DNA of 64,000 bases from JAIRVZ01 sp031553415 (lineage in GTDB: Bacteria; Bacteroidota; Bacteroidia; Bacteroidales; Azobacteroidaceae), in NCBI GenBank assembly GCA_031553415.1, contig JAVBLO010000007.1, forward strand, positions 1 to 64,000. The letters run 5' to 3'. Shown here piece by piece: positions 1-8,154 of this stretch. Below the pieces are notes generated by a model that worked only from the letters and a program-made list of their open reading frames with translations, did not search any database and was not told the DNA's origin. Position 1 is the first letter of the stretch, and each line of letters begins with the position of its first letter. A program made the position numbers and the translations under genes.

Positions 1-2
1 AG

Positions 3-350
3 GAACTTATTGAGAAATATAAAGGAGTAGATGAAAAAGGGAGATTGTTTCCTTTTATTTCGGCACAGAAGTACAATGATGATATAAAGGAAATATTTCG
101 GCTTTGTGGAATTACTCGTATGGTTACGGTAATTAATTCAATCACAGGCAAAGAAGAAAAACGACCTATCAATAAAGTTGCTTCATCTCACATGGCCCGC
201 CGTTGTTTTGTCGGCAATCTCTACAAACAGGTAGCTGACCCGAATTTAATCGGTGCGCTTTCCGGACACAAGGAGGGAAGCAAAGCATTTGCTCGTTACC
301 GGGAGATTGATGAGGAAATGAAACAAGACCTTGTAAAACTTTTGGAATAA
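3..350 (+). CDS. Tyrosine recombinase/integrase, C-terminal part (partial)
   Basis: The reading frame is open from the window edge, so only about the last 115 residues are visible. They carry the C-terminal half of the tyrosine-recombinase catalytic site: an HxxR box (SSHMARR), a second histidine in LSGH, and the nucleophile tyrosine in AFARYREID. The first catalytic arginine and the core-binding domain lie to the left of the window. The family cuts and rejoins att sites during integration and excision of phages, ICEs and islands. A toxin-antitoxin pair and excisionase-like HTH protein follow, which fits the end of a mobile element. Whether the protein is complete cannot be judged. Confidence 0.85.
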   Translation, partial: ELIEKYKGVDEKGRLFPFISAQKYNDDIKEIFRLCGITRMVTVINSITGKEEKRPINKVASSHMARRCFVGNLYKQVADPNLIGALSGHKEGSKAFARYREIDEEMKQDLVKLLE

Positions 351-354
351 TATA

Positions 355-386
355 TTTGATATTATGTAATAAATTTATTACTTTTG
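355..386 (+). promoter_or_regulatory. Bacteroidetes-type promoter of the toxin-antitoxin pair
   Basis: A TTTG (355-358) lies 20 nt upstream of TACTTTTG (379-386), matching the Bacteroidetes -33 TTTG / -7 TAnnTTTG pattern. The toxin ATG begins only 3 nt after the -7 box, so the transcript is probably leaderless or nearly so. The transcription start is inferred. Confidence 0.5.
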
Positions 387-389
387 CAA

Positions 390-749
390 ATGGAAATACA
401 TGAAGATGTTGTAAGAAAAGTTATCTTTTCAGATGAATTTATAAGCTATTATGATAGTTTGAATATCAAAGTACAAGACAAGTATTCTTATGCTATCCAA
501 ATTATCAGGACACAAAAGATTGTAAGTGAGAAATTTGTAAAGAAGATTCAAAACACGGAATTTTATGAAGTTCGTGTTTCTGTTGGAACAAATGAACACC
601 GGACAATGTTAATAGCAACAGATAATCCTAATTTCATGGAAGCGAAACAAATTGTACTATTAAATTCTTTTTTGAAGAAAGATAGCAAACAATATCAGAG
701 AGAAATTGATAAAGCAAGAACAGTTATAGAAAAGGAGGAAATAATATGA
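390..749 (+). CDS. HigB/RelE-like toxin (Gp49 family)
   Basis: This 119-aa protein has the layout of the HigB/Gp49 branch of the RelE/ParE fold. An N-terminal helix pair is followed by a strand region with EFYEVRVSVGTNEHRTML, then KQIVLLNSFLKKDSKQ and a basic helix. This branch normally encodes ribosome-dependent mRNA interferases. The ATG at 390 is chosen over the TTG six bases upstream because that TTG lies in the -7 box. The gene overlaps the following HTH gene by 4 bp (ATGA), the usual toxin-first higBA arrangement. It probably stabilises the neighbouring mobile element, an inference from context. Confidence 0.8.
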   Translation: MEIHEDVVRKVIFSDEFISYYDSLNIKVQDKYSYAIQIIRTQKIVSEKFVKKIQNTEFYEVRVSVGTNEHRTMLIATDNPNFMEAKQIVLLNSFLKKDSKQYQREIDKARTVIEKEEII

Positions 750-1048
750 AATTCAATGAAGAAAAATTAGCAAAAATGAAGACTGCCGATGAACATTTTG
801 ATGAACATTATGGCAAACTTGGCACTCCTGAACGAATCGACTTTGAAGCCAAAGCCAAAGCATGGTATTATGCCGAAATATTAAGAGATGCCCGGAAGAA
901 AGAAAAGATTACCCAAAAGGAACTTGCCGAAAAAATCGGCAAGAAAAGGGAATATATTGCATTGTTGGAACAAGGTAAAACCGATATGCAATTATCCACT
1001 TTCCTACGAATATCACAAGCGTTAGGCTTGAATTTTACACTTGTATAA
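746..1048 (+). CDS. HigA-like antitoxin, XRE-family HTH
   Basis: This 100-aa protein has a short N-terminal arm (about 1-45) that probably binds the toxin. A canonical XRE helix-turn-helix follows (about 48-98; ITQKELAEKIGKKREYIALLEQG, shown across two helices). The start codon overlaps the toxin stop codon (ATGA), implying translational coupling. Antitoxins of this type neutralise the toxin and repress their own promoter, here presumably the one at 355-386. Confidence 0.85.
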   Translation: MKFNEEKLAKMKTADEHFDEHYGKLGTPERIDFEAKAKAWYYAEILRDARKKEKITQKELAEKIGKKREYIALLEQGKTDMQLSTFLRISQALGLNFTLV

Positions 1049-1091
1049 TGTTGGATTAGAATTGTTTTGTATTTGAAAGCAATAATTGCAA

Positions 1092-1880
1092 ATGGATTTT
1101 AAGACATTTAAGAAGAACATACAAGATGTTGACACAACTCAAGAATTGTGTGATACTTTAAACGATATCATTAATCGGGAAATTATTAAAGATAATGATC
1201 AAATATATATCCGGTTAATTTTAAGCAAAAAAGATAACGATTTTATCACATTCTCCAATTTCTTAAATTTATTCAAACAGGAAAAACTAAATGAAAAACT
1301 TATTTGGGAAAGGGACAAAAAGAGTACACAAGCAAATTTTATCCAAATAAATGGCATAACTCAACGTGATCACCTAAAATATTGCGGAAAGAATATTTTA
1401 CAAATAACAAACCAAATAGAGGTAATTGAATTTGGCATAACATATTTAACTGAAAAAATTGAAGAGTTAAAAAAGGAGTATGGCGTTGATGTTCAACCCT
1501 CAAACAATAGAGTTAAAACCGTGGAAGAACCAGCCCTAAACCACACTCTAAAAAAGGAAGCTATTCAAACCTATTGTCAATATAATCGGAATGATGATAG
1601 ATATATGATTAAATATTTAGACGAACTCAACGATGTCTTTCATTTCAATGACACAAAAACTCAAAAGCAGATTTTCGGAGCTGTTTGTCTCATTTTATTA
1701 GAGAAAGAAGAAAATAGAAAAAAAATATTCAAAGACGTTCAAAGTTTTACTCATTTAGCAACATTACTATCGGAATATTGGAGTTATCCATTACCCAAAG
1801 ATATTAGGATGAATAAATACAAAGATAAAGCTGATGAACTAAAAAAGAAATATTCTATTTTAGAAAGGCAATTATTATAA
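1092..1880 (+). CDS. Hypothetical protein, mobile-element accessory
   Basis: This 262-aa soluble protein is not recognised. It is rich in Lys, Asn, Glu and Ile, has no signal peptide or membrane segment, and looks mostly helical. A possible linker at about 145-160 separates an N-terminal half from a C-terminal half containing KQIFGAVCLILLEKEENRKK. The ATG at 1092 is preferred over the TTG at 1086. Its upstream sequence (TTGCAA directly before ATG) is the same as that before the toxin gene, so it may also be nearly leaderless. A strong terminator follows at 1920-1946. Its place beside the integrase and toxin-antitoxin genes suggests cargo. Confidence 0.6.
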   Translation: MDFKTFKKNIQDVDTTQELCDTLNDIINREIIKDNDQIYIRLILSKKDNDFITFSNFLNLFKQEKLNEKLIWERDKKSTQANFIQINGITQRDHLKYCGKNILQITNQIEVIEFGITYLTEKIEELKKEYGVDVQPSNNRVKTVEEPALNHTLKKEAIQTYCQYNRNDDRYMIKYLDELNDVFHFNDTKTQKQIFGAVCLILLEKEENRKKIFKDVQSFTHLATLLSEYWSYPLPKDIRMNKYKDKADELKKKYSILERQLL

Positions 1881-1919
1881 CCTGAAATAAAAGTTTATTC
1901 CCCTCGAAATCCCCTGTAA

Positions 1920-1946
1920 AATCCCCTTCGATTAGGGGATTTTTTT
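1920..1946 (+). terminator. Intrinsic terminator
   Basis: A perfect 8-bp stem (AATCCCCT, loop TCGATT, AGGGGATT) runs straight into a T tract. It ends the transcript of the gene that stops at 1880. Two further ATCCCC copies lie just upstream (about 1905-1925). Confidence 0.8.
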
Positions 1947-2020
1947 GTATCTCAATTTCTTACATCTTTTTCAAAATTCCATTTTCCACCACTCAATATT
2001 TTTCTTATATATTTATTTCA

Positions 2021-2044
2021 CCGAAAGTAATAGATCGCTTTCGG
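2021..2044. promoter_or_regulatory. Inverted repeat, possible operator
   Basis: CCGAAAG (2021-2027) and CTTTCGG (2038-2044) form a perfect 7-bp inverted repeat with a 10-bp spacer. It lies 27 bp upstream of the HTH gene start. There is no T tract, so an operator, perhaps for that protein itself, is more likely than a terminator. Confidence 0.4.
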
Positions 2045-2070
2045 AAGTAAATAATTGAAAAATTGAAAAT

Positions 2071-2364
2071 ATGGATATAAAAAATTTGATTAAAGAAAAT
2101 TCGCTAACATTAGCGATAAATGCAAATGACCTGAAAGAATTTGCGAGGGATATTATATCCCAAACTAAACGAGAAATGGAAGAAGCAATTATTAAGAAGC
2201 AATCGGAAAGATATGTTTCAACTCAAACAGCTTGTGAAATTCTCGATGTAGATAGCTGTACTCTGTGGAGATGGGACAAAAGGCATTATTTGATGCCGGT
2301 TAGAGTCGGTGGAAAAAAGCGATATCGCATGAGTGATATTGAGCAACTCTTATGTGTAAACTAA
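2071..2364 (+). CDS. Helix-turn-helix (excisionase/MerR-like) protein
   Basis: This 97-aa protein has an N-terminal coiled helix (about 1-45). A winged HTH_17-type domain follows (about 48-95: YVSTQTACEILDVDSCTLWRW, then GGKKRYRMSDIEQLL). Such proteins are standard in Bacteroidetes conjugative and mobilisable elements, where they act as excisionase-like or regulatory DNA-binding factors. The nearby integrase fragment and inverted repeat fit this role, but the target site is unknown. Confidence 0.8.
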   Translation: MDIKNLIKENSLTLAINANDLKEFARDIISQTKREMEEAIIKKQSERYVSTQTACEILDVDSCTLWRWDKRHYLMPVRVGGKKRYRMSDIEQLLCVN

Positions 2365-2421
2365 TAATTTACAGAATATTAATAGTAATCGAAATAATAA
2401 TAAAAATAAAATTTTAAAAAT

Positions 2422-3027
2422 ATGTCAGATCAATTATTTAATAAATTAGAGATATACGGGAAAGAGAATCAAGTAAAAGAGGTTAGAGACTTCTTACATA
2501 GTGAACCCACTCAACATGAACCTAGTATGTACATTGATTTTAATAATATAGTACCAAATCCTAATGTCTTGGAAAGCATTATTTGGAATTATGACAATTG
2601 GGGTACAAAGTATAATGCATTTTACCAAGAAAGCGAGAACCCAAATACAATTAGTTTTGTAACAATGAATTATGGAGTCCCATCTTTAATGGTAAAATTG
2701 AGTGAAAAATTTCCAGAGGTAATATTTATTTACCATTTTGATTTACCTGATGTAATGATGGACCCGGAAGTTTCGCTCCTCATTAAAAATGGTTGGTTTG
2801 TAGAGATTCCGCAAAATTGTTACAATTATGAAAACAAAGAAGATACCGTTCTTTTGCCATTATTTGATTTCTCAGATACAACAATAGATCCGGAAAACTT
2901 ACACTTCATAGCAGACTATACGGAGGTAAAGGTGCCGAAAGGCTATTTTGGCAATAACCATGATGAAGGGATTTATTCTATATTAGAGAGAATTTATAAA
3001 TCAATGGATTATAGTCCGATTCGATAA
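2422..3027 (+). CDS. Api92/DUF1281-like ferredoxin-fold protein
   Basis: This 201-aa protein has the signature order of the Api92/YubB-type family. There is an N-terminal strand-helix (KLEIYGKENQVKEVRDFL), then YIDFNNIVPNP, then NWGTKYNAF, then a stretch ending in SEKFPEVIFIYHF. Members are common on plasmids, phages and ICEs; no biochemical role is established that I can name. It has no signal peptide. It lies between an HTH protein and a possible replication initiator, matching the family's mobile-element distribution. Confidence 0.7.
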   Translation: MSDQLFNKLEIYGKENQVKEVRDFLHSEPTQHEPSMYIDFNNIVPNPNVLESIIWNYDNWGTKYNAFYQESENPNTISFVTMNYGVPSLMVKLSEKFPEVIFIYHFDLPDVMMDPEVSLLIKNGWFVEIPQNCYNYENKEDTVLLPLFDFSDTTIDPENLHFIADYTEVKVPKGYFGNNHDEGIYSILERIYKSMDYSPIR

Positions 3028-3040
3028 TTTGATGATAAAC

Positions 3041-3074
3041 CCACCACAAAGAGAAAAATATCTCAATGTGGTGG
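3041..3074. repeat. Extended hairpin in spacer
   Basis: CCACCACA (3041-3048) pairs with TGTGGTGG (3067-3074). Inside it GAGA pairs with TCTC, separated by symmetric AA/AA mismatches. It has no following T tract, so it may be an RNA stability hairpin or a DNA site such as a replication-origin hairpin just ahead of the possible initiator gene. The function is unknown. Confidence 0.5.
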
Positions 3075-3191
3075 ACCTCTCATCACAACAATTTCCAAGT
3101 TACCGGATTAAGAATAACCTCATTACTTATCAAGGTAACAGAACTTGCCAAAAAGCAAGACAAAAATAATAAGAGTATAAATTCAAATTAA

Positions 3192-4136
3192 ATGTTATGT
3201 TTTGACAAATTAAAATTAATTACTTCTATTGATTACATCAATAATATTGATAATAAGCATTTTATATCAAATTATAAAGAAGATGAATTATTATATCAAA
3301 AATATATTCAAAAGACACCTTTTTCCATATTAATCATGGTTAATTATGATAAGAATGAATTAGTTTTAGAATTTACATCTAAAATATTGAAAGATAATTG
3401 CATACAATTGATTAACCAAAATAATATAAGAGAATGTATTTCAAATATCCATGATTTGAATATTTGTGATTTAGATATTGATAATATTCTCCGGAATTCG
3501 CAAGTTACCAAATGTGATGTAACCAAAGATGTTAATTGTGAGAAAGCTACTTTGGAAGAAGTTAAGCAAATGATTTCATTAAATATTACCAACCGTAAGA
3601 AATGGATATACAAATCATATCAAAACAATGGAATCGTATTGGAGAATGTTGTAAGCACACCGAGATACAAGAAACGATTTACTGTATATGATAAAAGGAA
3701 AGAATTGGATAGGTCTGAAAATCAGGATTTTTTTAATTCAATTTCTAATCCGGAAACCGTAAAATCTTATTATGATGGAAAAATCCGATTTGAACAGAAT
3801 ATTAATACGATGGCACAAATCCGGCAATTATTGAAAATTGAAGATAATTTACTTGAACATGTTTTAAGTGCTAAAACCAATCCTTTGTTATCTGTTTTCG
3901 ATGAGGCCATTCGACCCAGTAATAAAACTCAACAAAGCCGGGCATTAAAAGATTACGAAAGGGAGTTGTTAATCAAATCATGTGACTATGATTTATTTAG
4001 GGTTGAGGCGACCGTTCGTGGCTTGATTTCAAAAAACACCCCAGTAAGAAGGGCAATGGAGCCATACCGTATTTTACATGGGAGACTAACCAAAAATACG
4101 ATTTCAGGCTTCAATTTGCGGGAAATGGTGGTATAA
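3192..4136 (+). CDS. Possible phage/plasmid replication initiator (II/X-like)
   Basis: The 314-aa protein is not certain in identity. Its layout resembles II/X-type (Phage_CRI-like) replication proteins. There is an N-terminal domain with an LEFTSKIL strand, then VTKCDVTKDVN, the aspartate-containing motif typical of that family's early region. A helical middle with TPRYKKRFTVYDKRKEL and RFEQNI follows, and the C-terminus is basic. No HUH nickase motif was confirmed by eye. The preceding hairpin (3041-3074) could be an origin element. A terminator follows at 4179-4219. If correct, the element was once an autonomously replicating plasmid or inovirus-like genome. Confidence 0.45.
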   Translation: MLCFDKLKLITSIDYINNIDNKHFISNYKEDELLYQKYIQKTPFSILIMVNYDKNELVLEFTSKILKDNCIQLINQNNIRECISNIHDLNICDLDIDNILRNSQVTKCDVTKDVNCEKATLEEVKQMISLNITNRKKWIYKSYQNNGIVLENVVSTPRYKKRFTVYDKRKELDRSENQDFFNSISNPETVKSYYDGKIRFEQNINTMAQIRQLLKIEDNLLEHVLSAKTNPLLSVFDEAIRPSNKTQQSRALKDYERELLIKSCDYDLFRVEATVRGLISKNTPVRRAMEPYRILHGRLTKNTISGFNLREMVV

Positions 4137-4178
4137 TAAGGCCGTTTTATTGATGAGTAAATCCATATTACAAATAAA

Positions 4179-4219
4179 CAAAACTTCTTCAATCTAATTA
4201 ATGGATTAAAGAAGTTTTG
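4179..4219 (+). terminator. Intrinsic terminator
   Basis: CAAAACTTCTT (4179-4189) is the perfect reverse complement of AAGAAGTTTTG (4209-4219). An inner AATC/GATT pair extends the stem, and T-rich sequence follows. It ends transcription from the gene that stops at 4136. Confidence 0.7.
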
Positions 4220-4295
4220 ATTTACACAAAATTTTGGATAGTGTTATATTTCTATGGTCTTTAAAATAGATTGAAATGATTCTTGGATATGGCGG

Positions 4296-4318
4296 TTATA
4301 GCCCAATTTGGGCTATAA
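4296..4318. repeat. 11-bp-arm palindrome
   Basis: TTATAGCCCAA (4296-4306) and TTGGGCTATAA (4308-4318) are perfect inverted arms around a single base. It has no T tract. Such tight palindromes are typical of sites for dimeric DNA-binding proteins. It lies about 45 bp upstream of the predicted -7 box of the lipoprotein genes. The rest of the 4137-4493 spacer shows only the terminator and promoter listed. Confidence 0.5.
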
Positions 4319-4362
4319 AGATAAACATTTGTCTTTTATCACAGCAATACTTAAAAAATGTG

Positions 4363-4370
4363 TATATTTG
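4363..4370 (+). promoter_or_regulatory. -7 box (TATATTTG) for the lipoprotein pair
   Basis: TATATTTG matches the Bacteroidetes TAnnTTTG box. It lies 123 bp upstream of the first lipoprotein start. No well-placed -33 TTTG is seen, so this is tentative; the upstream palindrome could bind an activator. Confidence 0.35.
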
Positions 4371-4493
4371 TAAGGTTATGAATGATATTTTTTAGATTAC
4401 AGTTCCGTTTACATTACTTCTATAGCGTATATTGACTATAAGATAATTTCAATAATTTAATAGTTGCGCCCGGCACAAATTAGGGATTAAAAA

Positions 4494-5378
4494 ATGAAAA
4501 AAGTATTTTTTCTAACAAATTTAATTTTAAGTTTCGTTTTTGTATCTGCCTTTGTTTCTTGTGACAAAGGCAATGATAATGAAAATGATAGCGGTGTTTC
4601 TGTAAACACATTAAGTGCAAAATGGGAAATTTTGGACAACAATGGTCTGTATGCCTCATTTGAATTTAATAAGGATGGCAACTATATTGTTGTGGAGAAC
4701 GATGTTGAAACAAATTTGAGAAGTTTAAGTACAAGTTCAAAAAACTCATTATTCAAAAAAAACACTCCAAAAGCCTTTAGTATGCGCTCGTCTCAATCGA
4801 ATTTGTCTTCAATTCATTTTGGAACATATAAGATTGAAGGAAACAAAATTATTCTTTCAGGATTTGGTTTAATGGAAGTTATCAGTATAACCAATGAAGA
4901 ATTTTCTTTTTCGTTTACTCTTGAAGCAACAGGAGAGAAAAACAGTTTTGTTGCTGGAAAATCGGATGAACCTATTTCGTCTTCAAGTAAAACAGAAATG
5001 CTTTGTAGAACATGGATTGGAGAAAAAGTAACATTAGATATCAGTAAATTTTCAGAGGAAGATATTTATTCCTTTGAGGAGGAATATGGAGAAGATTGGA
5101 TAGCTCAGATAGAAGAAGAGGAAACAAATGATTTTAAAGGGTTAATAGCTTTATTTTCAAGAGCGGGCACCTATCTTGTCCTTTATGACGGAGAAGAAGG
5201 GGAAGCAGGATTGTCAGAATGGAAATGGGCTAATAAAGAAGAAACAGTAATAAATTACTCTTGGGAAAATTGGACTGATGACTGGAAAAATAATGTAGTA
5301 ACAGTAAAAGAACTACTTCCTAATATTTTGTCAATCGAAGAATGGGGACTTATTTATCATATGATTTTAATAAAATGA
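4494..5378 (+). CDS. Lipoprotein, lipocalin-like repeats
   Basis: This 294-aa protein has a signal peptide ending in a lipobox (AFVSC, Cys about 23), followed by an Asp/Asn/Glu-rich linker. Two segments look alike: about 35-160 (AKWEILDNNGLYASFEFNKDG) and about 175-294 (a TWIGEKVTLDIS start). Each has alternating strands as in lipocalin-like lipoproteins of Bacteroidetes. It is probably anchored in the outer membrane; the ligand is unknown. The next gene starts 15 bp downstream and has a near-identical lipobox region, so they form an operon. Confidence 0.65.
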   Translation: MKKVFFLTNLILSFVFVSAFVSCDKGNDNENDSGVSVNTLSAKWEILDNNGLYASFEFNKDGNYIVVENDVETNLRSLSTSSKNSLFKKNTPKAFSMRSSQSNLSSIHFGTYKIEGNKIILSGFGLMEVISITNEEFSFSFTLEATGEKNSFVAGKSDEPISSSSKTEMLCRTWIGEKVTLDISKFSEEDIYSFEEEYGEDWIAQIEEEETNDFKGLIALFSRAGTYLVLYDGEEGEAGLSEWKWANKEETVINYSWENWTDDWKNNVVTVKELLPNILSIEEWGLIYHMILIK

Positions 5379-5393
5379 CATAAAACAAAAAAA

Positions 5394-6695
5394 ATGAAAA
5401 ATAAGAATTTAGTTAACAGTATTTCTATAATTATTGCAAGTGTAGCAATATGTTTTGTTTCTTGTGATAAAGGTGATGATAATGGTGGTAATGATGTTTC
5501 ACAACCTATCGAAATTGAGGAAATTGTTTATTGTCAACCAAATTTAAGTGATACAAATTTACAGGCAAAGTTTGCTATTAAAGCCAAAAATCACTCTGTG
5601 ATTACATATGAGTATGCAGATATTGAAACGAATGCCACTTCTTGTATTTTCTATTACGATGAAATAAAAAAACAAGGGCTTTATATGGTTTTCTCTCAGA
5701 ATAAAATGACCCAATTCATAGTATCTTCTCAAAATAAGTTAGACAAATTTGTTTGTGAAACGGAAATAATAGGTTCTTCAATTTTTATTCGCGGATATGA
5801 ATATGATTGGGATAGTGATAAAATTACTTTTTTAGGAGAATATTCAGATGTAATACCTTCCACTTCTAAACAAGCACAATTGAGAAATGCAAGTAATAAT
5901 ACAGATAAGGTAGCAACAGAGGGAACAAAAAATATGCTACACCAATATAGGGAGAGTTTAAGAAAGGGAGGTCAAGGAGTTAGTAAAACAATTGGGGGTG
6001 TAAATGGAGAATTTATTGAAAGTGCCTCTAAAAATACAGATGAAACTCTTGAACGAGCGGAAAAAATAAATAATGATACTAAAATAATTGCTGATGATTT
6101 TTGGACAAGACCTGTTTATGAAACTGTCCCTGAAACGTGGGATAATACTAAAATATGGATCGTAAATAATGCAGAAGATTTTTGGAATGCAACAGAATAT
6201 TGGAGAACAGGCATCAGTAATGTAGGTAAGGCATTTTATGAACATTTTTCGGAAATGGCTGAAACGGCTGCTGAGAACATAAAAAATTTTGTCGGTAATG
6301 ATGACGAAGAGGAACAGAGTAATTTGTGTGCCATAAACGGCGATTGGTTGGGTTCACAAAATGGCTCGTATAAAACTTCTGCTCCGGGCGTACCTTCTCA
6401 AACCTCCCCTATTAATGGAGAATTTGGCTTTGTTGTTGAGAATTGTAAAATACAAACAGGTTCTTATCAAGTACAAGGGATGTCAATGTCTTTTAGCGGA
6501 AGTATGACAGGAAATAATGTAAAAATATATCTTACTACCACAGGTAGTGGCATTAGTCAAAATTGGACTTATACAGGACAATTAAATGCTGCCAAAAATA
6601 AAATTTCAGGAACTTGGACTTTATCTGCGTCATATGGAGGTATGGGTGTAAATGTAACACAGTCGGGTAGTGGAACTTGGGAAGTGACAAAATAA
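5394..6695 (+). CDS. Lipoprotein with helical middle and beta-sandwich C-terminus
   Basis: This 433-aa protein has a lipoprotein signal (CFVSC, Cys about 24) and the same CDKGDDN-type start as its upstream neighbour. A beta-rich region runs to about 160. A charged helical region follows (about 175-300; repeated NTDETLERAEKINNDTK and WDNTKIW-like segments). A Gly/Ser/Thr-rich beta domain ends the protein (about 310-433), reminiscent of lipocalin/avidin-like barrels. No catalytic motif is seen. It is not recognised as a named family. Confidence 0.6.
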   Translation: MKNKNLVNSISIIIASVAICFVSCDKGDDNGGNDVSQPIEIEEIVYCQPNLSDTNLQAKFAIKAKNHSVITYEYADIETNATSCIFYYDEIKKQGLYMVFSQNKMTQFIVSSQNKLDKFVCETEIIGSSIFIRGYEYDWDSDKITFLGEYSDVIPSTSKQAQLRNASNNTDKVATEGTKNMLHQYRESLRKGGQGVSKTIGGVNGEFIESASKNTDETLERAEKINNDTKIIADDFWTRPVYETVPETWDNTKIWIVNNAEDFWNATEYWRTGISNVGKAFYEHFSEMAETAAENIKNFVGNDDEEEQSNLCAINGDWLGSQNGSYKTSAPGVPSQTSPINGEFGFVVENCKIQTGSYQVQGMSMSFSGSMTGNNVKIYLTTTGSGISQNWTYTGQLNAAKNKISGTWTLSASYGGMGVNVTQSGSGTWEVTK

Positions 6696-6710
6696 TGGGC
6701 GGTGTATAAT

Positions 6711-6785
6711 GGGCGGTTTCACGCAATAGCAACAGTGCGATTTCGGAGGTTTTGCTCCCACACGAGCCACTGCGTGAAACTGCTT
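6711..6785. repeat. Foldback element with nested hairpin
   Basis: GTTTCACGCA (6716-6725) is the exact reverse complement of TGCGTGAAAC (6771-6780). The pairing extends outward through 6711-6715/6781-6785 with G-T wobbles. Inside, GGAG/CTCC (6745-6748/6755-6758) forms a smaller hairpin. A direct repeat ATGGGCGGT, twice in 22 bp, overlaps the left side. The overall form resembles integron attC-type or other recombination foldbacks, but core sites of the attC type are not clear. Confidence 0.5.
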
Positions 6786-7371
6786 CTACGTTTGTTGCAA
6801 GATAGCAAGTGAATAGGTTGGAACAATACCCAAACTGCAAAACAGGGATTAAAAAATTTCTCGAAACCAGTTATGTATTTACTCTAAAATGAACAAATAT
6901 TATCACTCAATTGGAGTTTAATAACCAATTTTTTGATCTTTACAATCAATTGTGGTCTTTGCTTGTTGGTTGCAAAATTGAGAAAAGAATTTAGGGACTT
7001 AGGTCCCAATCTGAGTCCCAATTTTGAGTATCTTTATGCTCCTTTGAGCATCGTTGTGCGACAACAAATAAAATAATTGTCTTAAAGAATCAGAAAAATG
7101 CAACACGAAGCAACGGTTAAAAGCCAAGTGGGACTACATAAAAATCAGATAATTACAATAGATTGAAGCTTTCTCTTGTATTTATTAAAGTATGGTTCTA
7201 TTTGGACCTTTTTCTTACATTCTTTCTCCAATTTGCGGGAAATAATAGCATAAAGTTCACCCCCGATATAGTGTAAAATCCCTATTTTATGAGAAATCCC
7301 TTGTAAATGAGGGGTTTTCTGTATATACATCCGATGGGTATTTATATTTCTGCTAAAAATTGAAAATCATA
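6786..7371. other. Non-coding spacer with small hairpins
   Basis: No convincing gene is seen. A 14-bp copy of the sequence at the first lipoprotein start (AGGGATTAAAAAAT, 4482-4495) recurs at 6844-6857. GGGAC/GTCCC foldbacks lie at 6994-7007. A hairpin at 7292-7320 (AGAAATCCC, 10-nt loop, GGGGTTTTCT with one wobble) may terminate the leftward operon ending at 7372. Confidence 0.4.
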
Positions 7372-8148
7372 TTAAAAAGGACATTCTTCTGCCTCAATTT
7401 CCATTTGAATAGATTCGATTTCAGCTGATTGATTTTCAGAATTGAAACCATTATAACAGTTGAAAACTATATCAGAACATATTTCACCCCTTGCTATATG
7501 TAGATTGGGTAAATACTTTGAAAGGTATTTTTCAAAATATTCATTTGGTTTATCTTCTGATGAATAATTTATACATAGCTCCTCTAACCGGGAGAATTCG
7601 ATAAAAGATTTTAAGTCGTTGACCATTGAAAAATTAATTTCTAATCTTTGGAGTTTAGGCAACTTACTTAATGGAGAAATGAAAAAACTATAATCATCAA
7701 AGCCTATTTTAAGTTCTTCTAAATTAGCCAAACAAGCAAGAGAATTTATCTCTATCTCATCTTCACATATAGAAGACAATACTGTCAAATCTAATTTTTT
7801 AAGATTTGCTAATTGAGGTATGGGCAATAAATCAATGTCATACACATTGACTGATAAAGTGTGTAATTGGTTCAAATCGGCTAATTTGGTCAATGATTCA
7901 TCTACAAACAATCCCGATAAGGAAAGTTCTTGTAATGATTGAAATTGGCATACATAATCAATCAACTTCCCGACTTCATTAAATTTTAGAAAAAGGAATC
8001 CGACTTCTTCAAATTTGAGAGATACAACTTTGTTGTCTTTCAGGATATAGCCCATATCCCAACTATTCGACCAACCTATTTCGGAATGATCAACCAGTTG
8101 AAAGTCCAGCAAATTTGACAATTTAGAAATAATTTCAATATCAGTCAT
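7372..8148 (-). CDS. Leucine-rich-repeat protein
   Basis: This 258-aa cytosolic protein has no signal peptide. From about residue 60 it has LRR units, with spaced segments such as LQELSLSGLFV, LNQLHTLSVNV, LANLKKLDLTV, LANLEELKIGF and LPKLQRLEINF. LRRs usually bind proteins. It is the last gene of the leftward operon that begins at 12459, 6 bp after the WG-repeat gene. Its partner may be another product of this cluster. Confidence 0.75.
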   Translation of the reverse strand: MTDIEIISKLSNLLDFQLVDHSEIGWSNSWDMGYILKDNKVVSLKFEEVGFLFLKFNEVGKLIDYVCQFQSLQELSLSGLFVDESLTKLADLNQLHTLSVNVYDIDLLPIPQLANLKKLDLTVLSSICEDEIEINSLACLANLEELKIGFDDYSFFISPLSKLPKLQRLEINFSMVNDLKSFIEFSRLEELCINYSSEDKPNEYFEKYLSKYLPNLHIARGEICSDIVFNCYNGFNSENQSAEIESIQMEIEAEECPF

Positions 8149-8154
8149 TTCAAA

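Noticed and set aside
7172..7253. Remnant of a second replication-protein C-terminus
   Set aside because: A 15-bp match (CAATTTGCGGGAAAT) to 4112-4126 gives NLRE in both, but the upstream frame does not resemble the protein.
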